Origin: CAVYGB01 sp046734815
GTDB taxonomy: Bacteria > Myxococcota_A > Polyangia > Fen-1088
NCBI GenBank assembly: GCA_046734815.1
Contig: JBKPRZ010000867.1
Span: 1-5,742 of the forward strand
Length of the DNA stretch: 5,742 nucleotides
Direction of reading: 5' to 3'
The position numbers and the translations under genes are program-made. Below, one piece after another: positions 1 through 5,143 of the stretch (its first letter is position 1; every line of letters starts with the position of its first letter). Under the pieces are notes generated by a model, which saw only the letters and a program-made list of their open reading frames with translations, had not been told where the DNA came from and did no database searches.

Positions 1-234
1 TGGGGGCGTCGGCGCCTGGTCGGGGGCGGCGTCGGACGGGGCCGGGACCACCACCATCGCGTCGGGCGCCTGCTGCGTCCCCGCGTCGGGGGGCGCGGCC
101 GGCGGCGGCGCGGGCGGCATCGGGGAGCTGCCGGTGGATCCCGGCGCCACGCTGCCCTGGCAGGCGAGCGCCAGCATGGCCAGAGCGCCGAGCGCGAGAG
201 GTGTCCGATGCGAGCCTGGGTGAGCCGTGGTCAT
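1..234 (-). CDS. N-terminal part of a predicted lipoprotein (runs off the left edge)
   Basis: Reading leftward from an ATG at 234, the frame stays open for 78 codons to the window edge. The first 24 residues form a signal peptide: a short n-region with H5, H9 and R10, then a hydrophobic stretch ending in LALAC, so Cys25 is the likely lipidated residue. The lipobox is slightly off-consensus (Ala at -3, Leu at -2, Ala at -1). Residue +2 is Gln, not Asp, so the E. coli-type inner-membrane retention signal is absent. Everything visible after Cys25 is a low-complexity tether rich in Pro, Ala, Asp and Ser with PDAG and PDA motifs, much like the tether of the lipoprotein at 4213-5139. The start is supported by a GAGGGA ribosome-binding site (247-242 on the minus strand) 7 nt upstream. 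The functional domain lies outside the window, so no role can be assigned. It is divergent from the MFS transporter gene. Confidence 0.72.
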   Translation of the reverse strand, partial: MTTAHPGSHRTPLALGALAMLALACQGSVAPGSTGSSPMPPAPPPAAPPDAGTQQAPDAMVVVPAPSDAAPDQAPTPP

Positions 235-291
235 GTCGATGTCCCTCGGGGATCGAAGCCGTTTCCGTTTCATACAGCAACTGCGGTCAGG

Positions 292-350
292 CTGCCGAGA
301 TCCGGCAGGTGGCACGCCGTGCCGCACGCTTTGTTCCGGGCGGCGCCGCC
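292..350. repeat. Three adjacent small inverted repeats upstream of the MFS gene
   Basis: Three perfect dyads lie end to end. CTGCCG (292-297) pairs with CGGCAG (303-308) across a 5-nt AGATC loop. GGCAC (311-315) pairs with GTGCC (319-323) across GCC. GGCGGCGCCGCC (339-350) is an uninterrupted 12-bp palindrome. They sit 66 to 124 bp before the MFS start codon. They could fold in a leader RNA, act as operators, or simply reflect the high GC content. No T-tract follows, so they do not look like intrinsic terminators. Confidence 0.35.
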
Positions 351-380
351 GGGCGGAGGTGTTAGAAGAAGCCCCCGGCC

Positions 381-394
381 GTGAAGGAATCACG
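381..394. promoter_or_regulatory. Candidate shared regulatory site, copy 1 (GTGAAGGAATCACG)
   Basis: A short dyad, GTGA-N5-TCAC, lies 22-35 bp upstream of the MFS start. Almost the same sequence, with one extra G (GTGAAGGGAATCACG), occurs at 4058-4072 in the other divergent intergenic region. The two copies differ in half-site spacing (5 versus 6 nt), which argues against one strict binding mode. This is a pattern only; no regulator is visible in the window. Confidence 0.2.
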
Positions 395-415
395 CACGCC
401 GGTGTTGAGATCACC

Positions 416-1750
416 ATGTCACCCGAGCCCGCAACCACAGTCCCGCCCGCAGCGGTACCAGAGGTCCGTCGCTTGCGCGACCTGTCCGCCCAGCAGTGGC
501 GATCCGGCACCGCCGCCTGGCTGGGCTGGACCTTCGATGGGCTCGACATGCACCTTTACACGCTGGTCTACGCCCAGTTCGTGGCCCAGCTGCTGGGCGC
601 GAGCAGCAGCCGCGACCCCAGCGTCGGGCGGTACGCCAGCATCATCCAGGGCGGATTCCTGCTGGGCTGGGCGCTGGGCGGCTCCTTCTTCGGCCGGGTA
701 GGGGACCGGATCGGCCGCAGCCGGGCGCTGTCGCTGACGGTACTGACCTACGCCGTGTTCACCGGACTGTCCTGCTTCGCCCAGACCTGGTGGCATCTGC
801 TGCTGTTCCGCTTCCTGTCCGCGCTCGGCATCGGCGGCGAGTGGGCGGTGGGCGCCTCGCTGCTGTCCGAGACCTGGCCGCGCCGCTGGCGCCCCTGGAT
901 CGCGGCCGTGCTCCAGAGCGGGGTCAACGTGGGCATCTTGCTGGCGGTGTTCTCCAATTTCATGATGGCCGGGATCACCGCCACGCAGCCGCGCTGGATC
1001 TTCGTGGTGGGCGTCTTGCCCGCGCTGCTGGTGTTCTGGATCCGCCGGGCGGTGCCCGAGACCGAGGAGTGGCACGCCGCCTCCGCCGCCGCCCGCGGGC
1101 GACAGCCGCCCATCCGCGACCTGTTCCGGGGCGCGGCCCGGCCGGTCACCATCCTGGTCATCCTGGTTTGTGCTCTGTCGCTGACCGCCCACTGGGCGTT
1201 CATGTTCTGGCACCAGATCCAGTTCAAGAACCTGCCCGATGTGATCGTCCAGAGCGTCGCCGCCCGGAACGCCTGGGGGACCAAGTTGCTGTTCCTGGTG
1301 ATGGTCACGTCGATCGTGGGCAACTTCGTCGCCGCCGCGCTGGCCCGCCGGCTGGGCTACCGCAAGGTGATAGCCGGGATGTTTCTGGCCTATCTGCTGT
1401 CCATGGTGGCCGCCTACGGCAAGGACCGTCCCGGCCAGCAGCTGTTCTGGTGGCTGCTGGGGCCCGGCCTGTTCCAGGGCGTGTTCGCCCTGTTCACCAT
1501 GTACGTGCCGCCGCTGTTCCCGACCCTGCTGCGCACGACCGGCGCCGGCTTCTGTTACAACATCGGCCGCATCGTCTCGGCCGCCGGGGTGGTGTTCTTC
1601 GGTCTGTTCCAGCAGGTGGGAGACTACCGGCGCACGTTGCTGTACGCCGGTCTGCTGTTTCTCCCCGCCGCGGCCGTGGCCTGGCGGTTGCCCGAGCTGA
1701 GCGACGACGCCCCGCTCGCCGCCGACCCGGCCCCCGCCCTGCTGGACTGA
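416..1750 (+). CDS. MFS transporter, sialate/aromatic-acid:H+ symporter-like
   Basis: This 444-residue protein is the usual length for a 12-TM major facilitator transporter, which moves small solutes across the inner membrane, normally with protons. TM1 (about 33-60) carries FDGLD with acidic D41 and D44, as in NanT/PcaK-type symporters. TM2 is followed by motif A, GRVGDRIGR (93-101). TM4 holds RFLSALGIGGEW (R132, E142), with SETWP just after. A cytoplasmic loop at about 211-242 links the two six-helix halves. TM10-11 carry YVPPLFPTLLRTTG and FCYNIGRI, typical of the same branch. Estimated TM7-12: 243-264, 289-310, 316-334, 341-366, 375-399 and 407-423. The ATG at 416 has only a weak GAG (407-409) as ribosome-binding site, but it gives a normal short N-terminus; the in-frame ATG at 227 would add 63 unrelated Arg-rich residues. 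The substrate cannot be read from sequence; a sugar acid or other organic anion is the family-based guess. It is monocistronic, converging on the Cys-rich gene. Confidence 0.9.
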   Translation: MSPEPATTVPPAAVPEVRRLRDLSAQQWRSGTAAWLGWTFDGLDMHLYTLVYAQFVAQLLGASSSRDPSVGRYASIIQGGFLLGWALGGSFFGRVGDRIGRSRALSLTVLTYAVFTGLSCFAQTWWHLLLFRFLSALGIGGEWAVGASLLSETWPRRWRPWIAAVLQSGVNVGILLAVFSNFMMAGITATQPRWIFVVGVLPALLVFWIRRAVPETEEWHAASAAARGRQPPIRDLFRGAARPVTILVILVCALSLTAHWAFMFWHQIQFKNLPDVIVQSVAARNAWGTKLLFLVMVTSIVGNFVAAALARRLGYRKVIAGMFLAYLLSMVAAYGKDRPGQQLFWWLLGPGLFQGVFALFTMYVPPLFPTLLRTTGAGFCYNIGRIVSAAGVVFFGLFQQVGDYRRTLLYAGLLFLPAAAVAWRLPELSDDAPLAADPAPALLD

Positions 1751-1753
1751 CGG

Positions 1754-1768
1754 GGCCGGCGAACGGCC
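1754..1768. terminator. Possible short bidirectional hairpin between convergent genes
   Basis: GGCCG (1754-1758) and CGGCC (1764-1768) form a 5-bp all-GC stem with a GCGAA loop. It sits 3 bp after the MFS stop codon and 3 bp before the stop of the opposite Cys-rich gene, filling the 21-bp gap between them. There is no T-tract on either side, so it is not a canonical intrinsic terminator. Its position is the only reason to call it one. Confidence 0.25.
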
Positions 1769-1771
1769 GCC

Positions 1772-3943
1772 TCACAGACAGTTGATGTGGACCTTTCTGA
1801 CCGAGCTGACGATGCACCCCCCGCTGCCATCGACCGAACATTCGGTGGCGTCGTCCGGCTCGCTGCCGCAGGCGTTGCCGTCGAGCTCGAGCTCATCGAA
1901 CTGACATCGGCCGTCGCCGGTGGGTGAGCAGCCGTCGTGAATGACCTTGGGACTGTTGACCGTGTTTCCGTCGCAGTTCCAGTCGCCGTTCCCGTTCGAG
2001 CGCGGCTCGGGCTGGGGGCTGTTCTTCAGCCCGCCCGGGAACTGCGGCTTGTCCTCGCAGCGGGTGGCGCCACATTGCTGGCAGCGGTTGCAGTCCGTCT
2101 CCTTGAACCGGCCATTGGCGCAGACGCGTTCCTTGTTGTTCGAGCAGCTGTCGCGGCAGGGCTGGCAGCGGTTGTTGCCATCGCATCCCAGGCCGCCGCC
2201 GCAGGGCGACCCACCCGAGCAGCAGACCTGTCCCTGGCTGCCGCAGTCGGGCTGGCAGGTCCCGTTCCGGCAGGTGCCGGCCTGGTTGTTCACCCGGCAG
2301 CTGTCGTTGCTGGTGCCCACGCAGCGGTTCTGGGCGGCGTTGCAGGTCTGGCACTGGCCATTGCACGAGTCGCAGCACTCGTTGGTCGAGATGCACCGGT
2401 TGCCGCACACCCGCGTGCCCGAGGGGACCTGGCAGGTGCCGCCTCCACCGGTGCACCGTTCGCAGGCACCGCAGGTCTCCGCACAGCAATGGCCGTCGGT
2501 GCAGCGGTTCGACAGGCACTGCCCGGCGTTGTCACACCCCGAGCCGTTGCTGCGCTTGCAGTCGGGATCGTTCTGGCAGCCCGAGGGGCACTGACCGTCG
2601 GCGTCCCCGCACCGGCGCGGCGACTCCGCGCACTCGAACGTGCACTGGTCCGCGTTGCCGCGGCCCTCCCGGATGGTGTCACGGTCGCTCTTGCAGGCGT
2701 TCTGGCGCCGGGTGCACTCGGCGACCGGCTCGCATTTTTCACCCTGCTCGACCACGCCGTTACCGCACTTGGGCTGGCAGTCGTTGTCGTTGTTGGCGTT
2801 GCAGGCACCGGGGCAGCAGTCGTCGTTCGACGCGCACTGGGTCTGCTGGCGCGAGTTCTCGCAGACCGCCTTGCAGGTGCCGGCATTCTTCAGCTCGCGC
2901 AGCTGGCAGCCCATGTTCGGGCAGCGGTCCGGGCAGCTGGAAAGCGGATCGCAGGTCTCGCCGGGCTCCTTGACGTTGTTGTTGCACTTGACGCCGCAGT
3001 CGCTGTCGTTGGTGCTGTTGCAGCCGGGCGGACAGCAGTCGTCGCCTGACTGGCAGGTGGTCTGCAGGCGGTCGTTCACACACTGGGCCTTGCAGGTGCC
3101 GGCATTGATCAGCTTGCGCAGCTGGCACTCGTTGGGCGGGCAGGCGTCCGGGCACGAGGAGAGGGGATCACAGGTCTCGCCGCTCTCCTTGAACCCGTTG
3201 TCACAGACCGCCATGCAGTCGGCGTCGTTGCCGGCGTGGCAGCCGGGCGGGCAGCAGCCGTCGCCGGGCATGCAGGCGCTCTGCAGGCGGTCGTTCACGC
3301 ACTCGGCGGTGCAGGTGCCAGCGTTGATCAGCTTGCGCAGCTGACAGGCCTCGGCCGGGCAGGTGGTCGGACAGGAGGCCAGTGGGTCACAGGTCTCGTT
3401 GCCCTCCTTCGTCCCGTTGCCGCAGACCACGGCGCAGTCGTTGTCGGTGTCGACCGTGCAGCTGGCCGGACAGCAGCCGTCGTCGTTCTTGCACGTGGTC
3501 TCGAGGCCCGCTTCCTTGCAGGTCGCCGTGCACTCGGCGGCCGATCCCTCCAGCGTGAACTTGGTGCAGGCCCGGTTCGGGCAGCTGGCCGGGCAGGAGG
3601 CTGGCGGATCGCACTGCTCCCCCGGTTCCAGCACGTCGTTACCGCATTGCGAGACGCAGTCGGGATCGCTGGCCGCCGTGCATCCGACGGGGCAGCAGCC
3701 ATCCTTCTTTTCTGCCTCGCACGTGTTCCCGCAGACCTTGGGTTGGGTTGGATCCGCGGTCGGACCATCCGCGGGTCCACGGCCGGCGCCACCGGTGGCG
3801 CCGCCGGCCCCGCTCACGACGCCGCCAGCGCCGCCGGGCGGCTCGCTGTACTGCGGCGGCTGGCTCAGACAGGAGGCCGCAAAGGCCGCCCACAGGAAGG
3901 TTCCGGCGAGAATGTATTTCGGGAGGGGCCCGCGATTGGTCAT
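1772..3943 (-). CDS. Large Cys-rich tandem-repeat lipoprotein (myxobacterial type)
   Basis: The product is 723 residues with about 105 cysteines (14.5%), a predicted secreted lipoprotein rich in disulfides. The signal peptide has R4 and K9, a hydrophobic core and the lipobox FAASC, so Cys25 is lipidated. Residues 26-70 are a Gly/Ala/Pro tether. Residues 71-99 are a half repeat. Residues 100-392 hold four full repeats (100-173, 174-246, 247-319, 320-392), each with 12 cysteines and the pattern CGN-x-xxE-GE-x-CDP...SCP..CP...DDCCP..C...NDxDC. A degenerate fifth unit covers 393-462. Residues 463-632 are a different, irregular Cys-rich module (CCAETCGAC, CCDSCNGQCQTC, VCCSGGSPCGGG) like those common in myxobacterial surface proteins. 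The tail (about 633-723) contains GDWNCDG and ends NCL. The ATG at 3943 is firmly supported by AGGAG 6 nt upstream and by the signal peptide; the frame runs back to 4501 but encodes Arg-rich nonsense. Function is unknown: adhesion, matrix or protection of the outer surface are guesses. No catalytic motif is visible. Confidence 0.9.
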   Translation of the reverse strand: MTNRGPLPKYILAGTFLWAAFAASCLSQPPQYSEPPGGAGGVVSGAGGATGGAGRGPADGPTADPTQPKVCGNTCEAEKKDGCCPVGCTAASDPDCVSQCGNDVLEPGEQCDPPASCPASCPNRACTKFTLEGSAAECTATCKEAGLETTCKNDDGCCPASCTVDTDNDCAVVCGNGTKEGNETCDPLASCPTTCPAEACQLRKLINAGTCTAECVNDRLQSACMPGDGCCPPGCHAGNDADCMAVCDNGFKESGETCDPLSSCPDACPPNECQLRKLINAGTCKAQCVNDRLQTTCQSGDDCCPPGCNSTNDSDCGVKCNNNVKEPGETCDPLSSCPDRCPNMGCQLRELKNAGTCKAVCENSRQQTQCASNDDCCPGACNANNDNDCQPKCGNGVVEQGEKCEPVAECTRRQNACKSDRDTIREGRGNADQCTFECAESPRRCGDADGQCPSGCQNDPDCKRSNGSGCDNAGQCLSNRCTDGHCCAETCGACERCTGGGGTCQVPSGTRVCGNRCISTNECCDSCNGQCQTCNAAQNRCVGTSNDSCRVNNQAGTCRNGTCQPDCGSQGQVCCSGGSPCGGGLGCDGNNRCQPCRDSCSNNKERVCANGRFKETDCNRCQQCGATRCEDKPQFPGGLKNSPQPEPRSNGNGDWNCDGNTVNSPKVIHDGCSPTGDGRCQFDELELDGNACGSEPDDATECSVDGSGGCIVSSVRKVHINCL
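2558..3733 (-). repeat. In-gene tandem repeat array, unit about 219-222 bp
   Basis: Inside the Cys-rich gene the units are, in coding order: half unit 3733-3647, unit 1 3646-3425 (74 codons), unit 2 3424-3206, unit 3 3205-2987, unit 4 2986-2768 (73 codons each), and degenerate unit 5 2767-2558 (70 codons). Units 2 and 3 are the most alike. They share exact DNA tracts of 19-20 bp, for example TTGATCAGCTTGCGCAGCTG on the plus strand in each, and the protein block CQLRKLINAGTC followed by CVNDRLQ. Unit 4 keeps CQLRELKNAGTC, while unit 1 has a diverged middle. This gradient suggests that units 2 and 3 are the youngest duplication. Confidence 0.85.
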
Positions 3944-3949
3944 AACTTG

Positions 3950-3954
3950 CTCCT
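3950..3954 (-). promoter_or_regulatory. Ribosome-binding site of the Cys-rich lipoprotein gene
   Basis: AGGAG on the minus strand with a 6-nt spacer (CAAGTT) before the ATG at 3943. It is the best Shine-Dalgarno sequence in the window and fixes the start of a frame that stays open for 186 more codons upstream. Confidence 0.8.
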
Positions 3955-3980
3955 GCGCCGCGCGGATGGACAGGGACCCG

Positions 3981-4008
3981 TTTACAACCTCCATCAGGCG
4001 AGTCGCAA
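3981..4008 (-). promoter_or_regulatory. Candidate sigma-70-type promoter of the Cys-rich gene
   Basis: On the minus strand TTGCGA (4008-4003) and TGTAAA (3986-3981) are separated by 16 bp; each matches the housekeeping consensus at four of six positions. Transcription would begin near 3974, giving a 5' leader of about 30 nt that includes the AGGAG site. The spacing and position are right, but both boxes are only moderate matches and this genome's own consensus is unknown. Confidence 0.3.
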
Positions 4009-4057
4009 CAGGAATGGGGGTCGCATTTCGCCACAGGAGGGATCGCGGCCCCAGCGC

Positions 4058-4072
4058 GTGAAGGGAATCACG
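4058..4072. promoter_or_regulatory. Candidate shared regulatory site, copy 2 (GTGAAGGGAATCACG)
   Basis: GTGA-N6-TCAC, nearly identical to 381-394. It lies 115 bp upstream of the Cys-rich start (3943) and about 140 bp upstream of the rightward start (4213). These distances differ from copy 1, so a common function is uncertain. Confidence 0.2.
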
Positions 4073-4137
4073 AGGCCCGCGCAGAACCGACACGCGTGCC
4101 TCGGGCTGGCGACCGTGGTTCATCTTTTTTCCCGTAC

Positions 4138-4178
4138 GCCGCACGCGGTATCGGCGATCGGGCGGCTCCTTTTTTTTT
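4138..4178 (+). terminator. Hairpin plus T9 tract in the leader of the lyase-like gene (possible attenuator)
   Basis: GCCGC (4138-4142) can pair with GCGGC (4162-4166) across a 19-nt loop. After TCC comes a run of nine T (4170-4178), 34 nt before the ATG at 4213. A GC stem followed by oligo-T resembles an intrinsic terminator, but no plus-strand gene lies close upstream, so if real it would act on the downstream gene's own leader. The stem is short and the loop large. An alternative stem, CGCCG (4137-4141) with CGGCG (4152-4156), competes with it. Confidence 0.25.
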
Positions 4179-4212
4179 CGTAAGCCTTTCGCGAGACCGG
4201 CAATTGGGCGGC

Positions 4213-5139
4213 ATGTCCTCTCGCATGTCCCCTCGTCTCGTCTGCACCCTGTCGTTGCTGCTGGCCGTCGCCTGCGAGCCCACGCCTCCCGCGCCACCCG
4301 ATCCCGGCAGCGCGGGCAGCGGCGGTGAGGCCGGTCGCGCTGGCACGGGCGGAGGCCGCGGCGGTGCCGGCGGCGCCGCTGGAAGCGGAGGGAGCGTGCA
4401 GCCCGGGCCCGACGCCGCGTCGGGGAATCCGGCGCCGTCGATCGATGCTGGCGCTGCTGCTCCCCCGTCCGAGGTAGACGCGGGCCCGGCCGCGATCCCA
4501 CCGCCCGCCAGCGGGCAGGGGCCGGTCGCGATGGGCAAGATCGGCTTCTCCCAGGACTTCGAGCAGAACATGGACGGCATGAGCCGCTCGCCGGCGAGCT
4601 TGCCCGAGGACCGCATCCAGATCGTCGACGATCCGGTGGGGCAGCGGGGCAAGGTGGTGCGGATCATGTTCAAGGACAACGACAACTTCCGCACCTCGGC
4701 GGGCACCCAGCCGCGCAGCTGGTTCTCGGCCGCCAAGGGCTACACCATCCGGCCGGGCAGCACGGTCAGCATCGCCTGGGGCTTCATGTGGGAAAACGTC
4801 AACATGAACGCCCACTTCGCGCAGATCATCCGCGACGGCGGCCCGCTGTGGATGTGGGACGTGGACGGCAGCGGCGTGGTCAGCGCCGTGTTTCACCGGG
4901 GCAACGGCCGGACCGGCCCGATCATGAAGCTCGAGCCGATGAAGTGGTACGACTTCATGGTGGTGACGGACTACAAGGCCGGCGGGGTGGCGCGCTTTTA
5001 CGTCAACGGCAAGATGGTCGGCATGGGGACCGGCGATGGCGGCGCGGCCGCCCGCTGGGACTGCGGCATCTACACCCGCGCCGGCGCCCACCCGGGCCGC
5101 ACCGTCTACGTCAGCAACGTCAGCATCGGCGAGCTGTGA
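4213..5139 (+). CDS. Predicted lipoprotein with polysaccharide-lyase-like jelly-roll domain
   Basis: This is a 308-residue protein. Residues 1-20 are a signal peptide (R4, R8, then a Leu-rich core) ending in the lipobox LAVAC with Cys21 lipidated and Glu at +2. Residues 22 to about 108 are a Gly/Ala/Pro/Asp tether with IDAG and VDAG motifs. Residues about 110-308 form a beta-rich domain: FSQDFEQNMDG, KVVRIMFKDND, VSIAWGFMWENVNMNAHFAQI, KWYDFMVVTDYKAGGVARFYVNGK, and DCGIYTRAG followed by TVYVSNVSIGEL at the end. This order (modified residues, 'aqi' strand, W-D-f-vv strand, G-v-rfyvNG hairpin, GIYtr) resembles concanavalin-A-like polysaccharide lyases of the heparin-lyase-I/alginate-lyase type. 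Substrate and activity are not shown; I cannot assign catalytic His/Tyr residues, and it may only bind glycans. The start is chosen by signal peptide; the Shine-Dalgarno region (GGGCGG) is poor, and an ATG at 4225 would also work. It stops 4 bp from the opposing LamG gene. Confidence 0.8.
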   Translation: MSSRMSPRLVCTLSLLLAVACEPTPPAPPDPGSAGSGGEAGRAGTGGGRGGAGGAAGSGGSVQPGPDAASGNPAPSIDAGAAAPPSEVDAGPAAIPPPASGQGPVAMGKIGFSQDFEQNMDGMSRSPASLPEDRIQIVDDPVGQRGKVVRIMFKDNDNFRTSAGTQPRSWFSAAKGYTIRPGSTVSIAWGFMWENVNMNAHFAQIIRDGGPLWMWDVDGSGVVSAVFHRGNGRTGPIMKLEPMKWYDFMVVTDYKAGGVARFYVNGKMVGMGTGDGGAAARWDCGIYTRAGAHPGRTVYVSNVSIGEL

Positions 5140-5143
5140 TGGT

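Larger units (their letters stand above)
235..415. other. Divergent intergenic region between a lipoprotein gene and the MFS gene
   Basis: These 181 bp separate two divergent starts and must hold both promoters, but I could not find a convincing -35/-10 pair for either gene. What is visible is a run of three inverted repeats (292-350) and a GTGA-aggaa-TCAC sequence (381-394), both described separately. The MFS frame is open back to an ATG at 227, but the peptide it would add is Arg/Cys-rich and unlike any MFS N-terminus, so I treat this stretch as non-coding. Confidence 0.6.
3944..4212. other. Divergent intergenic region, Cys-rich gene / lyase-like lipoprotein gene
   Basis: These 269 bp separate two divergent lipoprotein genes. 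The half near 3944 holds a ribosome-binding site and a candidate promoter for the Cys-rich gene. The middle holds the second GTGA...TCAC copy (4058-4072). The half near 4212 has two plus-strand oligo-T tracts, six T at 4125-4130 and nine T at 4170-4178, which stand out in this GC-rich context. I found no convincing promoter for the rightward gene. Open frames crossing this stretch are Arg-rich and look non-coding. Confidence 0.6.

Noticed and set aside
227..415. 63-residue N-terminal extension of the MFS protein from an upstream ATG
   Set aside because: Arg/Cys-rich residues not expected before TM1 of this family, covering the inverted-repeat region; the ATG at 416 gives the normal length.
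496..1785. Long plus-strand frame overlapping the MFS gene
   Set aside because: Arg/Ala/Gly/Pro-rich out-of-frame shadow typical of high-GC coding DNA; it lacks membrane segments, whereas the MFS frame has all family motifs.
1937..3049. Long plus-strand open frame (370 codons) antisense to the Cys-rich gene, giving a Val/Ala/Leu-rich, membrane-like peptide
   Set aside because: It mirrors the repeated, TGC-rich codons of the real gene; the composition is an artefact, there is no family motif, and the minus-strand protein has a signal peptide, ribosome-binding site and conserved repeats.
2558..3733. CRISPR-like array suggested by the regular repetition
   Set aside because: Units are about 219-222 bp, diverged, and in frame with codon-level conservation; this is a protein repeat, not direct repeats with spacers.
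3236..4183. Plus-strand open frame crossing the repeat array and the divergent intergenic region
   Set aside because: Antisense to the strongly supported Cys-rich gene, Arg/Gly/Ala-rich, without a recognisable domain; it ends in the oligo-T tract.
4096..4212. Start of the lyase-like protein at an ATG at 4096
   Set aside because: It would place 39 non-hydrophobic, Arg-rich residues before the signal peptide and bury the lipobox.
3944..4501. Upstream extension of the Cys-rich gene to an ATG at 4501
   Set aside because: The extension overlaps the start of the divergent lipoprotein gene and is Arg-rich, while the internal ATG at 3943 has AGGAG and a full lipoprotein signal.
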